Both the position numbers and the translations under genes were made by a program. From Chryseobacterium sp. (GTDB taxonomy: Bacteria > Bacteroidota > Bacteroidia > Flavobacteriales > Weeksellaceae): a DNA stretch of 64,000 bases. The stretch lies in NCBI GenBank assembly GCA_031277615.1, contig JAITMC010000037.1, forward strand, positions 1 through 64,000, read 5' to 3'. Under the pieces are notes generated by a model that worked only from the letters and a program-made list of their open reading frames with translations, did not search any database and had not been told where the DNA came from. Every line of letters begins with the position of its first letter. Position 1 is the first letter of the stretch. Below are positions 34,304 to 44,480 of the stretch, piece by piece.

Positions 34304-35935
34304 TTACTGAACTTTCGTATAATAAATATAATAGTTCTTGCTCAATTCAACCGGAGTACTTTTCTTCAGCTTTACGGTCTGCCATTGTTCCGTTGGGCTG
34401 ATGGTTTGATCACCGTCAATCCTGATCGGGAGTTTCAGATTTTGTACAATATTGGTATAACGAAATTTTAACTGGTCTTTATCCTGGCTGTATTCAAGGG
34501 TAGGAATTTTGGTGGTTCTTAAATACTGATCAAAAACACTGGAAAAATCTATGCCGGACTGGGTGGAGATATAATCTTCAATCTGTCTGGTGGTAACGGT
34601 CTGATGGTAAAAGTCTTTATTCATCCCTCTTAAGATCTGTCTGAATTTTTCATCATTGTTGATGATCTGCCTGATGGTGTGGATCATGCTGGCTCCTTTT
34701 GTATACATATCGCCACTTCCTTCATTTTTTACCCCATAATTCCCGATGATCGGTTTATCATTCATAATGCTTTGATGAAGTCCCTGCGCATACCTATCTG
34801 CCGATTTTTTGTCCATGTATTTTTCGGTAAAAAGAACCTCAGAATACATTGTGAAACTCTCATGGATCCACATGTCTGCCATATCTTTTGCCGTGATATT
34901 GTTGGCAAACCATTCATGACCGCTTTCGTGGATGATGATATAATCCCAGTTGAGGCCGACACCGGTTCCGGAAAGGTCTCTTCCGAGGTAACCGTTACGG
35001 TATCCGTTTCCGTAAGCTATACTGCTCTGATGCTCCATCCCTAGATACGGAGAATCTACCAGCTTGTAGGAATCTTCATAAAAAGGGTAAGGGCCGAACC
35101 AGTATTCAAAAGCCGAAAGCATTGGTTTTACCTGCTGGAATTGTTTTTTTGCCTTTTCCAGGTTATAGTCGAGAACCCAGTAATCCAGATCCAGTTTCCC
35201 TTTTTCCCCCTCGAAAGTATCTTTGAAATTGACATATTTCCCGATATTCGGAATGATAGAGTAGTCATTAATCGGATTTTTTACTTCCCAGGTGTAAGCG
35301 GTTTTGTTTCCTTCAGCTTTTTTATCGATCAGTCTGCCGTTGCCAACTCCTGTAAGGTCGTTGGGAGTAATGATCTTCATGATGATGCCGTTTTCCGGTT
35401 CATCGCTCCAGATATCTTTTGTAGGCAGCCATAAGGAAGAACCTTCTGCCTGATCCGCAACACTGATCCACGGATTTCCGTTTTTATCCTTCGTGAATAC
35501 CCAGCCTCCATCCCAGGGGGCATTTTGGGCAATAACGGGATTTCCGGAATAGGTCACATTCAGAGTATATTTTTCACCTTTCCTGAATTTCTTTTTAGAG
35601 GTGATAAAAACAAAATCTCCTTCCTGTTTATGGCCTGCAATCGGAAAGCTGCCTTCTATTTTATCCGCTTTCATCGGCTGCTGAAGGTCAATCTGGAAAA
35701 CAGGATTGGTGATATCCTTTGTGATTTCAAAACTGATCTTGTTGTTTCCTTTGATGCTTTTCTGCTCAAAATCCGGTTCCACGGAAAGATCGTATTTCTT
35801 TACGTCCCAGAAGTTACGGTACGCAGTGTCTGAACCTTTTAAAGTATCCTGTTTGGTGAACACCCTGTTTCTTTCAAATAACTGTCCGAAGACAAGACCT
35901 GAAGCAAGCAGGAGGGGGAGTGTCAGCTTTTTCAT
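34304..35935 (-). CDS. Secreted M1-family metallopeptidase (paralogue without T9SS tail)
   Basis: The 543-residue exported protein has its start chosen at 35935 (MKKLTLPLLLASGLVFGQ, a good signal peptide). A longer frame from 35962 would add MRRLLMPFN. The zinc motif is HESGH (residues 336-340), with Glu 359 at the canonical 18-residue spacing in WIHESFTMYSE. The substrate-recognition motif reads LGMEHQS in place of the classical GAMEN. The N-domain is beta-rich. The enzyme removes N-terminal residues. A close paralogue precedes it on the same strand. Confidence 0.9.
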   Translation of the reverse strand: MKKLTLPLLLASGLVFGQLFERNRVFTKQDTLKGSDTAYRNFWDVKKYDLSVEPDFEQKSIKGNNKISFEITKDITNPVFQIDLQQPMKADKIEGSFPIAGHKQEGDFVFITSKKKFRKGEKYTLNVTYSGNPVIAQNAPWDGGWVFTKDKNGNPWISVADQAEGSSLWLPTKDIWSDEPENGIIMKIITPNDLTGVGNGRLIDKKAEGNKTAYTWEVKNPINDYSIIPNIGKYVNFKDTFEGEKGKLDLDYWVLDYNLEKAKKQFQQVKPMLSAFEYWFGPYPFYEDSYKLVDSPYLGMEHQSSIAYGNGYRNGYLGRDLSGTGVGLNWDYIIIHESGHEWFANNITAKDMADMWIHESFTMYSEVLFTEKYMDKKSADRYAQGLHQSIMNDKPIIGNYGVKNEGSGDMYTKGASMIHTIRQIINNDEKFRQILRGMNKDFYHQTVTTRQIEDYISTQSGIDFSSVFDQYLRTTKIPTLEYSQDKDQLKFRYTNIVQNLKLPIRIDGDQTISPTEQWQTVKLKKSTPVELSKNYYIYYTKVQ

Positions 35936-36032
35936 ATTGAATGGCATTAATAATCTTCTCAAAAGTATAAAATAAAAATTAAGAGCCGGATACTTAAGAG
36001 GTGAAATAATAGCCTAAAGGTCTATAAAAAGC

Positions 36033-36057
36033 AAAAGCCCGTTCAATGCCGGGCTTT
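36033..36057 (-). terminator. Terminator of the second M1 peptidase gene
   Basis: A stem pairs aaagcccg (36034-36041) with cgggcttt (36050-36057), followed on the minus strand by T-rich sequence. Confidence 0.85.
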
Positions 36058-36081
36058 AATAGATCTGATAGGTGGAAAAAT

Positions 36082-37929
36082 TTATTTTTTAACGAATTTC
36101 TGTGTTGTAACCGTTCCTTTATCTTCAACAGAAATAAAATACGTTCCGGCATCCAGTTGGGAAACAGAGATCTTCTGGTCTGTAATCCTGCCATTCATCA
36201 ACGTCTGCCCTGATAGATTGGTAATGGTAAATGAAGCAGTAGGTGAAACCTTATCCATATTGAGTACATCAATAACCGGATTCGGATAAATCCGGATAGA
36301 AGATCCTGAATCTGATATGCAGGAAATAACATTTTTATAATTGATATAATAATTCCTGTTGAGTTCAACCGGAGTGCTTTTCTGAAGCGTTACCGTCTGC
36401 CAATCCGCTTTGGGATTAATGGTCTGATCTCCATTAACAATAACGGGTAGGTTAAGGTTAGTTACAATATTAATGTATCTGAAGCTCAAAATATTTCCGT
36501 TTTGACAATATTCAAGAGTAGGTATTGGGGCATTTCTCAGGTACTGATCAAAAAAAGTAGAAAAGTCAAAGCCTGCTTTTAGCGAAATATAATCCTCGAT
36601 CTGCTTTGTAGTAACGGTCTGATGATAAAAATCGCGGCCCAATCCTCTTAGAATCTGCCTGAATTTTTCATCATCATTCACAATCTGCCTCATGGTATGA
36701 AGCATATTGGCTCCTTTGGAATACATATCCCCGCTTCCTTCATTTCTTACGCCATATTCTCCGATAATAGGTGAGTTATTCTCTATACCTCTTCTAAGTC
36801 CTCTGGTATAGAGATCCGCAGAATTTTTATCAATATATCTTTCGGTGAAAAGCGATTCAGAATAAGTTGTAAAAGCCTCATGAATCCACAAATCTGCCAT
36901 ATCTTTTGCAGTAATGTTATTGGCAAACCATTCATGGCCGCTTTCATGAACAATGATATAATCCCACTTCATGCCAATTCCGGTTCCTGAAAGGTCACTT
37001 CCACGGTAGCCGTTTTGATATCCGTTTCCATAAGCAATATTACTCTGATGTTCCATTCCTAAATAAGGTGTATCCACCAGTTTGTAAGAATCTTCATAGA
37101 AAGGATAAGGCCCGAACCAGTATTCAAAAGCGGAAAGCATGGGCTTAACCTGCAGGAAGTGGGTCTTTGCTTTGTTAAGATTATAGTCAAGCACCCAGTA
37201 ATCCAGATCAAGATTTCCTTTTTCACCTTCATAAGTATCTTTGAAATTCACATATTTTCCGATATTCGGAACGATAGAATAGCCATTGATAGGATTTTTT
37301 ACCTCCCAGATGTAGGCGGTTTTATTGCCCTCGGTTTTTTTATCAATCAGTTTTCCGTTTCCTACTCCTGCCAGATCATTGGGGGTGATGATTTTCATCG
37401 TGATGCCAAGATCCGGTTCATCGCTCCAGATATCTTTCATCGGCAGCCAGATAGAAGTTCCGATCCCCTGAACAGCAGGACTCATCCACGGATTTCCGTT
37501 TCGGTCTTTGGCGAAAACCCACCCATAATCCCAGGGAGCATTCTGTGGAATGAGCGGATTACCGGAATAATCGATATCAAGTGTATACCTTTCTCCTTTT
37601 CTGAAACTTTTATTCGCCGTGATAAAGATAAAATCGCCATCCCGGTTATAAGTGGTTATCGGAAAGCTTCCTTCAACTTTATCCGCCTGCATTGGTTGCA
37701 GAAGATCGATCTGGAAGACGGGATTGGTAATATCTTTAACAATCTCAAAAGTGATTCTGTTGCTGCCTTTCACGCTTTTTTGGTTGAAGTCAGGTTCCAC
37801 GGAAAGATCATACCTCTTAACATCCCAAAAATTTCTGAATGGAGTGTCGGACCCTTTTAAAGTATCCTGCCGGGTCTGGCTGAAAGTAATTCCAGAAATT
37901 AATAACAAGGTGTGTAATAATTTTTTCAT
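36082..37929 (-). CDS. Secreted M1-family metallopeptidase with T9SS sorting domain
   Basis: The 615-residue protein has a signal peptide of about 17 residues. Its M1 domain is highly similar to the neighbouring paralogue: HESGHEWFAN with the Glu in WIHEAFTTYSE, and LGMEHQS. Unlike that gene it extends about 75 residues past the peptidase core with a T9SS type A domain (IYPNPVIDVLN, NLSGQTLMNG, VSQLDAGTYF). Upstream or downstream loss of the tail thus gives two differently located enzymes. Both genes look monocistronic because each has a terminator. Confidence 0.92.
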   Translation of the reverse strand: MKKLLHTLLLISGITFSQTRQDTLKGSDTPFRNFWDVKRYDLSVEPDFNQKSVKGSNRITFEIVKDITNPVFQIDLLQPMQADKVEGSFPITTYNRDGDFIFITANKSFRKGERYTLDIDYSGNPLIPQNAPWDYGWVFAKDRNGNPWMSPAVQGIGTSIWLPMKDIWSDEPDLGITMKIITPNDLAGVGNGKLIDKKTEGNKTAYIWEVKNPINGYSIVPNIGKYVNFKDTYEGEKGNLDLDYWVLDYNLNKAKTHFLQVKPMLSAFEYWFGPYPFYEDSYKLVDTPYLGMEHQSNIAYGNGYQNGYRGSDLSGTGIGMKWDYIIVHESGHEWFANNITAKDMADLWIHEAFTTYSESLFTERYIDKNSADLYTRGLRRGIENNSPIIGEYGVRNEGSGDMYSKGANMLHTMRQIVNDDEKFRQILRGLGRDFYHQTVTTKQIEDYISLKAGFDFSTFFDQYLRNAPIPTLEYCQNGNILSFRYINIVTNLNLPVIVNGDQTINPKADWQTVTLQKSTPVELNRNYYINYKNVISCISDSGSSIRIYPNPVIDVLNMDKVSPTASFTITNLSGQTLMNGRITDQKISVSQLDAGTYFISVEDKGTVTTQKFVKK

Positions 37930-38142
37930 TTGAATAATAGGTGATTGGTGTTGGTTCTTCTGATGTAAAATTAACAGATATTTTGTGTTTTTATTGATTT
38001 TTAAATTAGATTAATGATTTTATGGATGTTAATTTGATTTGTTTTTGAAAATTTACCAATCAATTTATTTTTTTATATAAATACAATACTTTCAAAGAAA
38101 AAAATCTGAGCCATTTTATCATGCCGTTGCTTTACAAATGAG

Positions 38143-38177
38143 AAAAGCTGACCTTCAACAATGAAAATCAGCTTTTT
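38143..38177 (-). terminator. Terminator of tatC
   Basis: A stem pairs aaaagctga (38143-38151) with tcagctttt (38168-38176), with a loop of 16 bases. The T-run is in the direction of tatC transcription. Confidence 0.7.
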
Positions 38178-38196
38178 AAATGCTATAATAATTGGA

Positions 38197-39024
38197 TTAT
38201 TTCTGTACCGCCGGAAGATTTCCGTTGCTTTTCTGAACTCTTTTATACGTAATATTACACATCATAATACTGAATTCATAAAGAATCAGCAATGGGAAAG
38301 CTGCCATCAGCATACTCAAGACATCAGCCGGCGTAATGATTGCCGCAACCACCATGATCAGGACAATAGCATGACGACGATAGGTTTTCATAAACATCGG
38401 GGTCAGAATTCCTATGCTGGTCAGGAAGTAGATAAGAATCGGGAAGAGGAAAATCACACCCATCCCTAAAACAACCTGCAGGAAAAGTGTAGTATAATCA
38501 CTAAGGTCATATAACGGAACAATAATATCCGATATTTTGAAAATAACCCCAAAGTTAACGGCAAAAGGAAGGATCAGGAAATAACCGCACAAAACCCCCG
38601 TCATAAAAAGGATCCATACCGAGTTGATGATGTAAATTGAGTTTTTTCTTTCTTTCGGATGAAGGGCCGGGCTGATGAATCGCCACAATTCCCATACTAT
38701 ATACGGAAAAGCAGCCACCATTCCTCCAAAAATAGACACGGCCATCATGACATTAAACTGCTGGTAAAGCCTCTGTACACGCACCGGGAAATCTTTCGGA
38801 AGATGAATACTGTCTTCCCCCAAAATCATTCTGGAAAAATGGTTCACCAGTTTGAACGTAGGAAAATCATTTCTTGTAGGGCCGAAAAAGATATGGTCCA
38901 TGATCCAGTTGATATTGAATCCCACTGCAAAAGCAGCAATGATAATGGCAATAATCGAACGGATGAGATGTCCTCTTAATTCACCAATATGCCCAAGAAA
39001 GGACATGTCTTTACCTTCACTCAC
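38197..39024 (-). CDS. tatC: Sec-independent protein translocase subunit TatC
   Basis: The 275-residue integral membrane protein is the core receptor of the twin-arginine pathway, which exports folded proteins. The conserved N-terminus reads MSFLGHIGELRGHLIRS, preceded by a GTG start and MSEGKD. Six membrane segments are visible, with motifs FPYIVWELWRFISPAL and FLFPILIYFLTSIGIL. The ATG at residue 7 is a second possible start. tatA is not adjacent. Confidence 0.95.
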   Translation of the reverse strand: MSEGKDMSFLGHIGELRGHLIRSIIAIIIAAFAVGFNINWIMDHIFFGPTRNDFPTFKLVNHFSRMILGEDSIHLPKDFPVRVQRLYQQFNVMMAVSIFGGMVAAFPYIVWELWRFISPALHPKERKNSIYIINSVWILFMTGVLCGYFLILPFAVNFGVIFKISDIIVPLYDLSDYTTLFLQVVLGMGVIFLFPILIYFLTSIGILTPMFMKTYRRHAIVLIMVVAAIITPADVLSMLMAAFPLLILYEFSIMMCNITYKRVQKSNGNLPAVQK

Positions 39025-39046
39025 AGAATATATTTTTTTAAAGGCA

Positions 39047-39054
39047 CAAATTTA
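39047..39054 (-). promoter_or_regulatory. Promoter -7 element of tatC
   Basis: Read leftward, TAAATTTG fits TAnnTTTG and lies 23 bases before the GTG start. Confidence 0.6.
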
Positions 39055-39092
39055 TGAAATATTTGATTAAAAGCCTGATGTTTCAATGTAAA

Positions 39093-39614
39093 TTACCTAG
39101 GCCTGTACAAACTGAAGTCATATCCTCTTTCCTTAACATTCATTTCCGTTAAAAGTTCTTCCGCTGTCCTGTTGATGGTCTTCCACCGTTCGTCATGATC
39201 CACATCTACAGAATCGAAAAGCCATTCGGAGTATGAAATCCTGGAAGTAACTTCTTTAAAGTACAATAATTTAGGTGATAAAGATCTTTCAACCAGCTGG
39301 TTCCTGAATAGACTTTCCATCCTCTCTTCATGAAAAAGGCTTTGAAGGTCACTATCAATATCCCCGAAATATAGACTCTCTTCAATAGGTTTGAACTGTT
39401 CGGAATTATAAGTACAGAAGATCAGGCACTTTACTAAAAGATCATAATGCTCCTGGCAGTATTGGTCATAGTAAGCTTCACTTCCGTACTCAACAGCCCC
39501 TTCCTTAGGAATATAATGTGGTGGAGATCTTCTTACATCATCCTGATGATCCAGATATTTTTTAGAAAATAGGCAAAAAGAGCAAGAAGAGAAAAATAGA
39601 CCATAATTAGTTTT
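39093..39614 (-). pseudogene. Disrupted hypothetical gene (start lost by frameshift)
   Basis: The leftward frame stays open for 173 codons from 39614 to the stop at 39093, but no ATG, GTG or TTG lies near its beginning. The product segment is protein-like, with PPHYIPKEGAVEYGSEAYYD, EQFKPIEESLYFGDI and ISYSEWLFDSVD. Another frame from an ATG at 39603 encodes MVYFSLLALFAYFLKN, a good signal or membrane segment, and then stops. Joining the two frames would give one small exported or membrane protein, so a frameshift near 39555-39575 is likely. An internal start at 39320 would give only 75 residues. Confidence 0.6.
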
Positions 39615-39658
39615 TTATCATAATCTCCGAAATTAAGAAATAAAATTAATCTCCTGTA

Positions 39659-39696
39659 TAAAAAAGATCACGCACAGAATAACCATGCATGATCTT
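39659..39696 (-). terminator. Terminator of the DJ-1/PfpI gene
   Basis: A stem pairs aagatca-cgca (39664-39674) with tgca-tgatctt (39686-39696) with one mismatch, followed on the minus strand by a T-run. Confidence 0.7.
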
Positions 39697-39713
39697 ATCA
39701 GTTGCATCAGACT

Positions 39714-40400
39714 TTATTTCTCCAGGATTTCCAGAACCTTTTCTGCAACGGCCCCTCCGGACTGAGGGTTCTGTCCTGTAACCAGTCTTCCGTCCGAAAC
39801 CGCAAAAGAAACAAAATCCTGTTCTGCCTTTACATAATGAGCACCCTTAGTCTTCAGAACATCTTCCGTAAGGTAAGGCATATGATCAGCCAGTTCGGCT
39901 GCAATTTCTTCAGCATTGGAAAACCCGGTCAGTGTTTTTCCTTTAATAAGAAGCTCCCCATCGGAAAGCCTGATATTAAATAATCCTACTGCGCCGTGGC
40001 AGACTGATGATACAATACCTCCGTTTTCATAGATGCTGCGGGCAATTTCCTGAAGTTCCGTATTGTCAGGGAAATCCCAGACAACGCCATGGCCTCCCGA
40101 ATAATAGATCACTTCGTACTCTTCAGGACGGATATCTTTGGGCTGCAAAGTGTTGCCCAGCTTGTTTCTGAACGTTTCATCAGCGTAATATTTCCAGTCG
40201 GCGGGCTGCACAAACATTTGCAGGGAAATTGGATCAATTGGAGTATAGCCGCCTCTCGGGCTTACAAAATCTATTTCATAACCTTTCTCATGCAGTTTTT
40301 CATAAAAATGAACGGCTTCGCCCAGCCATAAGCCGGTAGCTCTTTCCATTTCAGGATATTTCTCTACACTGGTCACTACAATTAATGCTTTCTTTTTCAT
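39714..40400 (-). CDS. DJ-1/PfpI family protein (class I glutamine amidotransferase-like)
   Basis: The 228-residue protein has the DJ-1 superfamily nucleophile elbow SSVCHGAVGL, with the Cys followed by His, and GGHGVVWDFPD near residues 98-108. It resembles HchA and related glyoxalase III-like or chaperone-like proteins. The exact reaction cannot be assigned from sequence. It lies 113 bases downstream of a Crp-like regulator on the same strand, with a terminator between them. Confidence 0.88.
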   Translation of the reverse strand: MKKKALIVVTSVEKYPEMERATGLWLGEAVHFYEKLHEKGYEIDFVSPRGGYTPIDPISLQMFVQPADWKYYADETFRNKLGNTLQPKDIRPEEYEVIYYSGGHGVVWDFPDNTELQEIARSIYENGGIVSSVCHGAVGLFNIRLSDGELLIKGKTLTGFSNAEEIAAELADHMPYLTEDVLKTKGAHYVKAEQDFVSFAVSDGRLVTGQNPQSGGAVAEKVLEILEK

Positions 40401-40492
40401 TGGTTTGGTATTTAAAGTTATTTTTATGAGTTTGATGACTACAAAGATTCACTTTTTGACCTCGTTTACGGAAGGACATATCTCAAAAAAAA

Positions 40493-40512
40493 CGTGTGAC
40501 AAAGGTCACACG
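40493..40512 (-). terminator. Terminator of the Crp-like regulator
   Basis: A perfect stem cgtgtgac-aaag-gtcacacg is followed on the minus strand by an 8-base T-run. Confidence 0.85.
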
Positions 40513-40513
40513 C

Positions 40514-41077
40514 TTAAGAATATAATCTGCTTAATGTTTCTCTGGAAACGCCAAGATAGCTTGCAATAAACTGTTTGGGAATATGTTCTGCAAAACCCGG
40601 ATACTGCCGCACAAAATCTTCATAACGCTCTTTGGCCGATTGGCTTATCAGCGAAAGCATCCTTTGCTGTAACGCGACATAACCGAAATTAGACTTCACC
40701 CTGAAAAAATGCTCCATAGCAGGAAGCTGTGAACAGAGATCGTTTAATTGCTCATGGGTGATGGCATATACTTCGGTGTCCTCGATGCAGTCAACGGCCA
40801 GTGAGGAGTTTTCCTGCTTAAAGAAAGCGGCAAAATCTGAAATCCACCAGTTGGGAGCTGCAAACTGAAGAATATGTTCCTTTCCCGTACCGTCCATAAT
40901 GCTGCTCTTCAGAATTCCTTTTTCTATCAGATACATTTCATGAACAGGCTGATTTTCCTGGATCAGAAACTGTCTTTTACGGAATTTCTTCCGCGTGAAG
41001 AAAGGGATGATATGTTCAAACTCATCATCACTCAGCGGAATTGTTTCCCGGATATGGACTTTCAGAAAATCGCTCAT
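40514..41077 (-). CDS. Crp/Fnr family transcriptional regulator
   Basis: The 187-residue protein has an N-terminal cyclic-nucleotide-binding-like beta-roll (about 1-115) with LIEKGILKSS and FAAPNWWISDF. A C-terminal helix-turn-helix ends IASYLGVSRETLSRLYS. Residues that bind cAMP in E. coli Crp are not obvious, so the ligand is unknown. Spacing of 11 bases from the upstream kdsD gene suggests one transcript. It may also control the DJ-1/PfpI gene downstream, which is inference. Confidence 0.88.
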   Translation of the reverse strand: MSDFLKVHIRETIPLSDDEFEHIIPFFTRKKFRKRQFLIQENQPVHEMYLIEKGILKSSIMDGTGKEHILQFAAPNWWISDFAAFFKQENSSLAVDCIEDTEVYAITHEQLNDLCSQLPAMEHFFRVKSNFGYVALQQRMLSLISQSAKERYEDFVRQYPGFAEHIPKQFIASYLGVSRETLSRLYS

Positions 41078-41088
41078 AGGAAATGAGA

Positions 41089-42048
41089 TTAATTAATACC
41101 TTCGTCCAATAGCTTATGAAGATCAATGATCCCGAAGTAGCCTCCGTTTTCAGTCACGACAAGCTGTCCGATATTATTTTCCTTAAGGATCTTCATTGCT
41201 TCTTTTGCCAGAGCTTCTTTTTCAATGGTTTTCGGATAGCCGGACATAATATCTCTGGCCTGAACTTTTGTAATGTCTTCTCCCTTCATCAGCATTCTTC
41301 TCAGGTCACCGTCTGTAATCACTCCGATGATTTTTTCATGATCCGTCACCACGGTAATTCCGTGGCTGGATGCGCTGATGGAGATGATCACATCCCTGAT
41401 GGATGAATCCTCCGTTACCTGAGGTTTTTGTGAAGACAGGAACTGTTCTACTTTAGAGGTCAGGTTTTTTCCAAGGCTTCCTCCCGGATGGAATTTAGCA
41501 AAATCGTTGGCTTTAAAATCATTCAGTTCCATTAAGGCAACGGCCAGTGCATCTCCCAGGGCCATCTGGATCGTTGTAGAGCTGGTAGGAGCCAGTTTGT
41601 TCGGGCATGCTTCCACATCCACATGCGTATCCAGAACGATTTCCGAAAACTCAGCCAGCTTACTTTTTTTATTGCCTGTCATACCGATCAGTGCAGAAGA
41701 ATAGTCTTTTAAATAAGGAACAAGGTTTGCTATTTCCGGAGAATTTCCTGAATTCGAGATGCATAGTACCACATCCTGTTTCTGGATCACCCCAAGATCT
41801 CCATGAATGGCTTCTGAAGCATGGAGAAACTGTGACGGAGTGCCCGTGGAATTTAAGGTTGCAACAATCTTGTTGCCCACATGAGCCGACTTCCCGATTC
41901 CTACCACAATTAATTTTCCTTTGGCCGAATGAATGATCTCTACGGCTTTGGCAAATTCTTCATCAATTCTGTTCTTTAACTTTTCAAGTTCTGAAATTTC
42001 AATCTCCAAAGTGCTCTTAGCGATTGAAATAATGTCGGTTCTTTCCAT
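41089..42048 (-). CDS. kdsD: D-arabinose-5-phosphate isomerase
   Basis: The 319-residue protein interconverts ribulose 5-phosphate and arabinose 5-phosphate, the first step in making Kdo for lipopolysaccharide. A SIS sugar isomerase domain (about 30-180) has VVGIGKSAHVGNKIVATLNS and ISNSGNSPEIA. Two CBS domains follow (about 205-319). The segment HPGGSLGKNL links the two parts. The layout is the same as KdsD/KpsF. The gene faces recQ divergently and is followed by the Crp-like regulator. Confidence 0.94.
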   Translation of the reverse strand: MERTDIISIAKSTLEIEISELEKLKNRIDEEFAKAVEIIHSAKGKLIVVGIGKSAHVGNKIVATLNSTGTPSQFLHASEAIHGDLGVIQKQDVVLCISNSGNSPEIANLVPYLKDYSSALIGMTGNKKSKLAEFSEIVLDTHVDVEACPNKLAPTSSTTIQMALGDALAVALMELNDFKANDFAKFHPGGSLGKNLTSKVEQFLSSQKPQVTEDSSIRDVIISISASSHGITVVTDHEKIIGVITDGDLRRMLMKGEDITKVQARDIMSGYPKTIEKEALAKEAMKILKENNIGQLVVTENGGYFGIIDLHKLLDEGIN

Positions 42049-42166
42049 TTTCTTAGTATGAGGTATATAAAAAATCTCTTAAATAACGTTATATTTTAAA
42101 AAGAATATTTAATATAAATTTTATTTTTTATAAATTCGTTCGCTTTTATTTTAAGCAGAATTTTTA

Positions 42167-42174
42167 TAACTTTG
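42167..42174 (+). promoter_or_regulatory. Promoter -7 element of recQ
   Basis: TAACTTTG fits TAnnTTTG, 32 bases before the ATG. No exact -33 TTG was seen. Confidence 0.55.
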
Positions 42175-42206
42175 GGTTACATGCAAATTTAGCAATAGAA
42201 AATTAG

Positions 42207-44411
42207 ATGAGCGCAAAAAAAGCCAATTTATCAGGCGAATTGAAAAAGTATTTTGGGTTTTCTACATTTAAAGGCCAGCAGGAACAAATCATAGAAAACC
42301 TATTGAACGGGAAGGATATATTTGTTCTAATGCCGACTGGAGGTGGTAAATCATTATGTTATCAGCTTCCGGCACTTATTTCGGAAGGTACCGCAATTGT
42401 AGTTTCACCTTTAATAGCGTTAATGAAGAATCAGGTAGATGCGGTAAACGGTCTTTCATCTGATGACGGGGTAGCCCACGTTTTAAATTCATCATTAAAC
42501 AAGACACAGACCAAACAGGTTTTCGACGATATCAAAAGCGGAAAAACCAAACTCTTGTACGTTGCTCCGGAATCCCTGATCAAAGACGATTATTTGGATT
42601 TCCTGAAAGATGTGAAGATTTCTTTCTTTGCGATTGATGAAGCACACTGTATTTCAGAATGGGGACATGATTTCAGACCGGAATACCGGAATCTGAAACA
42701 GATTATTGACAAGATTGCCGATGTACCGGTGATTGCTTTAACAGCTACGGCCACTCCTAAAGTTCAGGATGATATCCAGAAAACTCTGGGGATGACGAAT
42801 GCATTGGTTTTTAAAGAAAGCTTCAACCGTCCCAATCTGTATTATGAGGTATGTCCGAAAGTAAATGTAGATAAGGAAATCGTAAAATTCATCAATCAGC
42901 ATAAAGGAAAATCAGGAATTGTTTACTGTTTGAGCAGAAGAAAAGTGGAAGAATTTGCCCAGCTGCTTCAGGTGAACGGGATTAATGCACTTCCTTATCA
43001 TGCCGGTCTGGATCAGAAGGTGAGAGTGGCCAATCAGGATAAGTTTCTGATGGAAGAGGTGGATGTAATCGTGGCAACCATCGCATTCGGGATGGGAATT
43101 GATAAGCCGGATGTGCGTTTTGTGATTCACTATGATTTCCCTAAATCGCTGGAAAGCTATTACCAGGAAACCGGAAGGGCAGGAAGAGACGGTGGCGAAG
43201 GCCATTGCCTGGCATTCTATGATCCAAAGGATATTGAAAAACTTGAAAAATTCCTGGCACAGAAACCTGTTTCCGAAAGAGAAATCGGACTGCAGCTTTT
43301 AAATGAGGTCGTAGGCTATGCCGAAACTTCTATGAGCCGCCGGCAGTATATTCTGTATTATTTCGGAGAAAACTTTGACCCTGTAAAAGGAGATGGGGCT
43401 ATGATGTGCGATAATTCGTCCAATCCTCCCAAATTAAAAGATGCTGCACAGGATCTGAAGAAAGTCCTGGAACTGATCAGAGATACCGGTGAGAAATTCA
43501 AATCCAAAGATCTGATCTCTGTCATTGCAGGAAAAGAAACTGCTGTTACCAAGTCCTATAAACTGGAGCAAAGTGCACATTTTGGGTTTGGAAAAGAAGA
43601 AAAAGATAATTACTGGAAAACCATTTTAAGACAGGCTACCGTTCAGGGAATTCTTCAGAAAGATATTGAAACCTACGGTGTTTTAAAAATGTCTGAAAAA
43701 GGAAAAGATATTCTGAATGGAAATTCCAAGGAATCTTTTTTAATTGCTGAAGACCGGGAATTTGATCTTACCCAGACCAAAGCAGAGAGTGATCAGATAC
43801 AGATGCAGGCAGGCGGAGGCTTAGACCAGAACCTGTTCGGACAGCTGAAGGAACTGCGTAAAAAAGTAGCTAAAAAACACGGGATTCCACCTTATACGGT
43901 ATTTATGGATCCGAGTCTTGAAGATATGACCGTGCAGTATCCTGTTACCGTGGAAGAGATCGCCAAAATTTATGGAGTAGGAGAAGGAAAGGCTAAAAAA
44001 TACGGTAAGGAATTTGCCGATTTCATCAAAACATACGTTGAAGATCACAATATCGAACGTACCCAGGATATGGTGCTGAAGCAGGTAGCTAACAAATCCA
44101 GCCATAAAGTATTCATCATCCAGAGCACTGATAAAAAGATTGATCTTGAAGATATTGCAAGAGCCAAAAACCTTTCCATGAATGAACTGCTCAAGGAAAT
44201 GGAAAGCATCGTCTATCAGGGAACAAAACTGAATATTGATTATTATATAGAAGACAATTTCGATGAAGATATTGTGGAAGGTTTCATGGAGTTCATGAAT
44301 GAATCTGAAAGCGACAGCATGAAAGTGCTTCTGGATGAATTCGGAGATGAACTTTCAGATGAAGAGGTAAGAATGCTGAGAATCAAATTTATAAGCGATG
44401 TAGCTAACTGA
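42207..44411 (+). CDS. recQ: ATP-dependent DNA helicase RecQ
   Basis: The 734-residue 3'-5' helicase works in recombination and repair. The helicase motifs are clear: [16 protein letters not shown] (Walker A), [15 protein letters not shown] (Walker B, DEAH), [22 protein letters not shown] and [11 protein letters not shown] zinc-binding part and winged helix follow; the usual four Cys are reduced here (only MMCDNSS is evident), so zinc binding is uncertain. An HRDC domain lies near residues 545-620. The long C-terminal extension is typical for Bacteroidota. Confidence 0.95.
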   Translation: MSAKKANLSGELKKYFGFSTFKGQQEQIIENLLNGKDIFVLMPTGGGKSLCYQLPALISEGTAIVVSPLIALMKNQVDAVNGLSSDDGVAHVLNSSLNKTQTKQVFDDIKSGKTKLLYVAPESLIKDDYLDFLKDVKISFFAIDEAHCISEWGHDFRPEYRNLKQIIDKIADVPVIALTATATPKVQDDIQKTLGMTNALVFKESFNRPNLYYEVCPKVNVDKEIVKFINQHKGKSGIVYCLSRRKVEEFAQLLQVNGINALPYHAGLDQKVRVANQDKFLMEEVDVIVATIAFGMGIDKPDVRFVIHYDFPKSLESYYQETGRAGRDGGEGHCLAFYDPKDIEKLEKFLAQKPVSEREIGLQLLNEVVGYAETSMSRRQYILYYFGENFDPVKGDGAMMCDNSSNPPKLKDAAQDLKKVLELIRDTGEKFKSKDLISVIAGKETAVTKSYKLEQSAHFGFGKEEKDNYWKTILRQATVQGILQKDIETYGVLKMSEKGKDILNGNSKESFLIAEDREFDLTQTKAESDQIQMQAGGGLDQNLFGQLKELRKKVAKKHGIPPYTVFMDPSLEDMTVQYPVTVEEIAKIYGVGEGKAKKYGKEFADFIKTYVEDHNIERTQDMVLKQVANKSSHKVFIIQSTDKKIDLEDIARAKNLSMNELLKEMESIVYQGTKLNIDYYIEDNFDEDIVEGFMEFMNESESDSMKVLLDEFGDELSDEEVRMLRIKFISDVAN

Positions 44412-44439
44412 TAAAAAATAACAGTCTTTTAGTTTCGGA

Positions 44440-44468
44440 TTGAAACATCAGAAAAAACTGTAAATTTG
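44440..44468 (+). promoter_or_regulatory. Promoter of the deacetylase-formyltransferase-glycosyltransferase operon
   Basis: TTG (44440-44442), 18 bases and TAAATTTG (44461-44468) fit the flavobacterial rule. The ATG at 44481 lies 12 bases after the motif, so the untranslated leader must be very short. Confidence 0.75.
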
Positions 44469-44480
44469 CAGACAACACTT

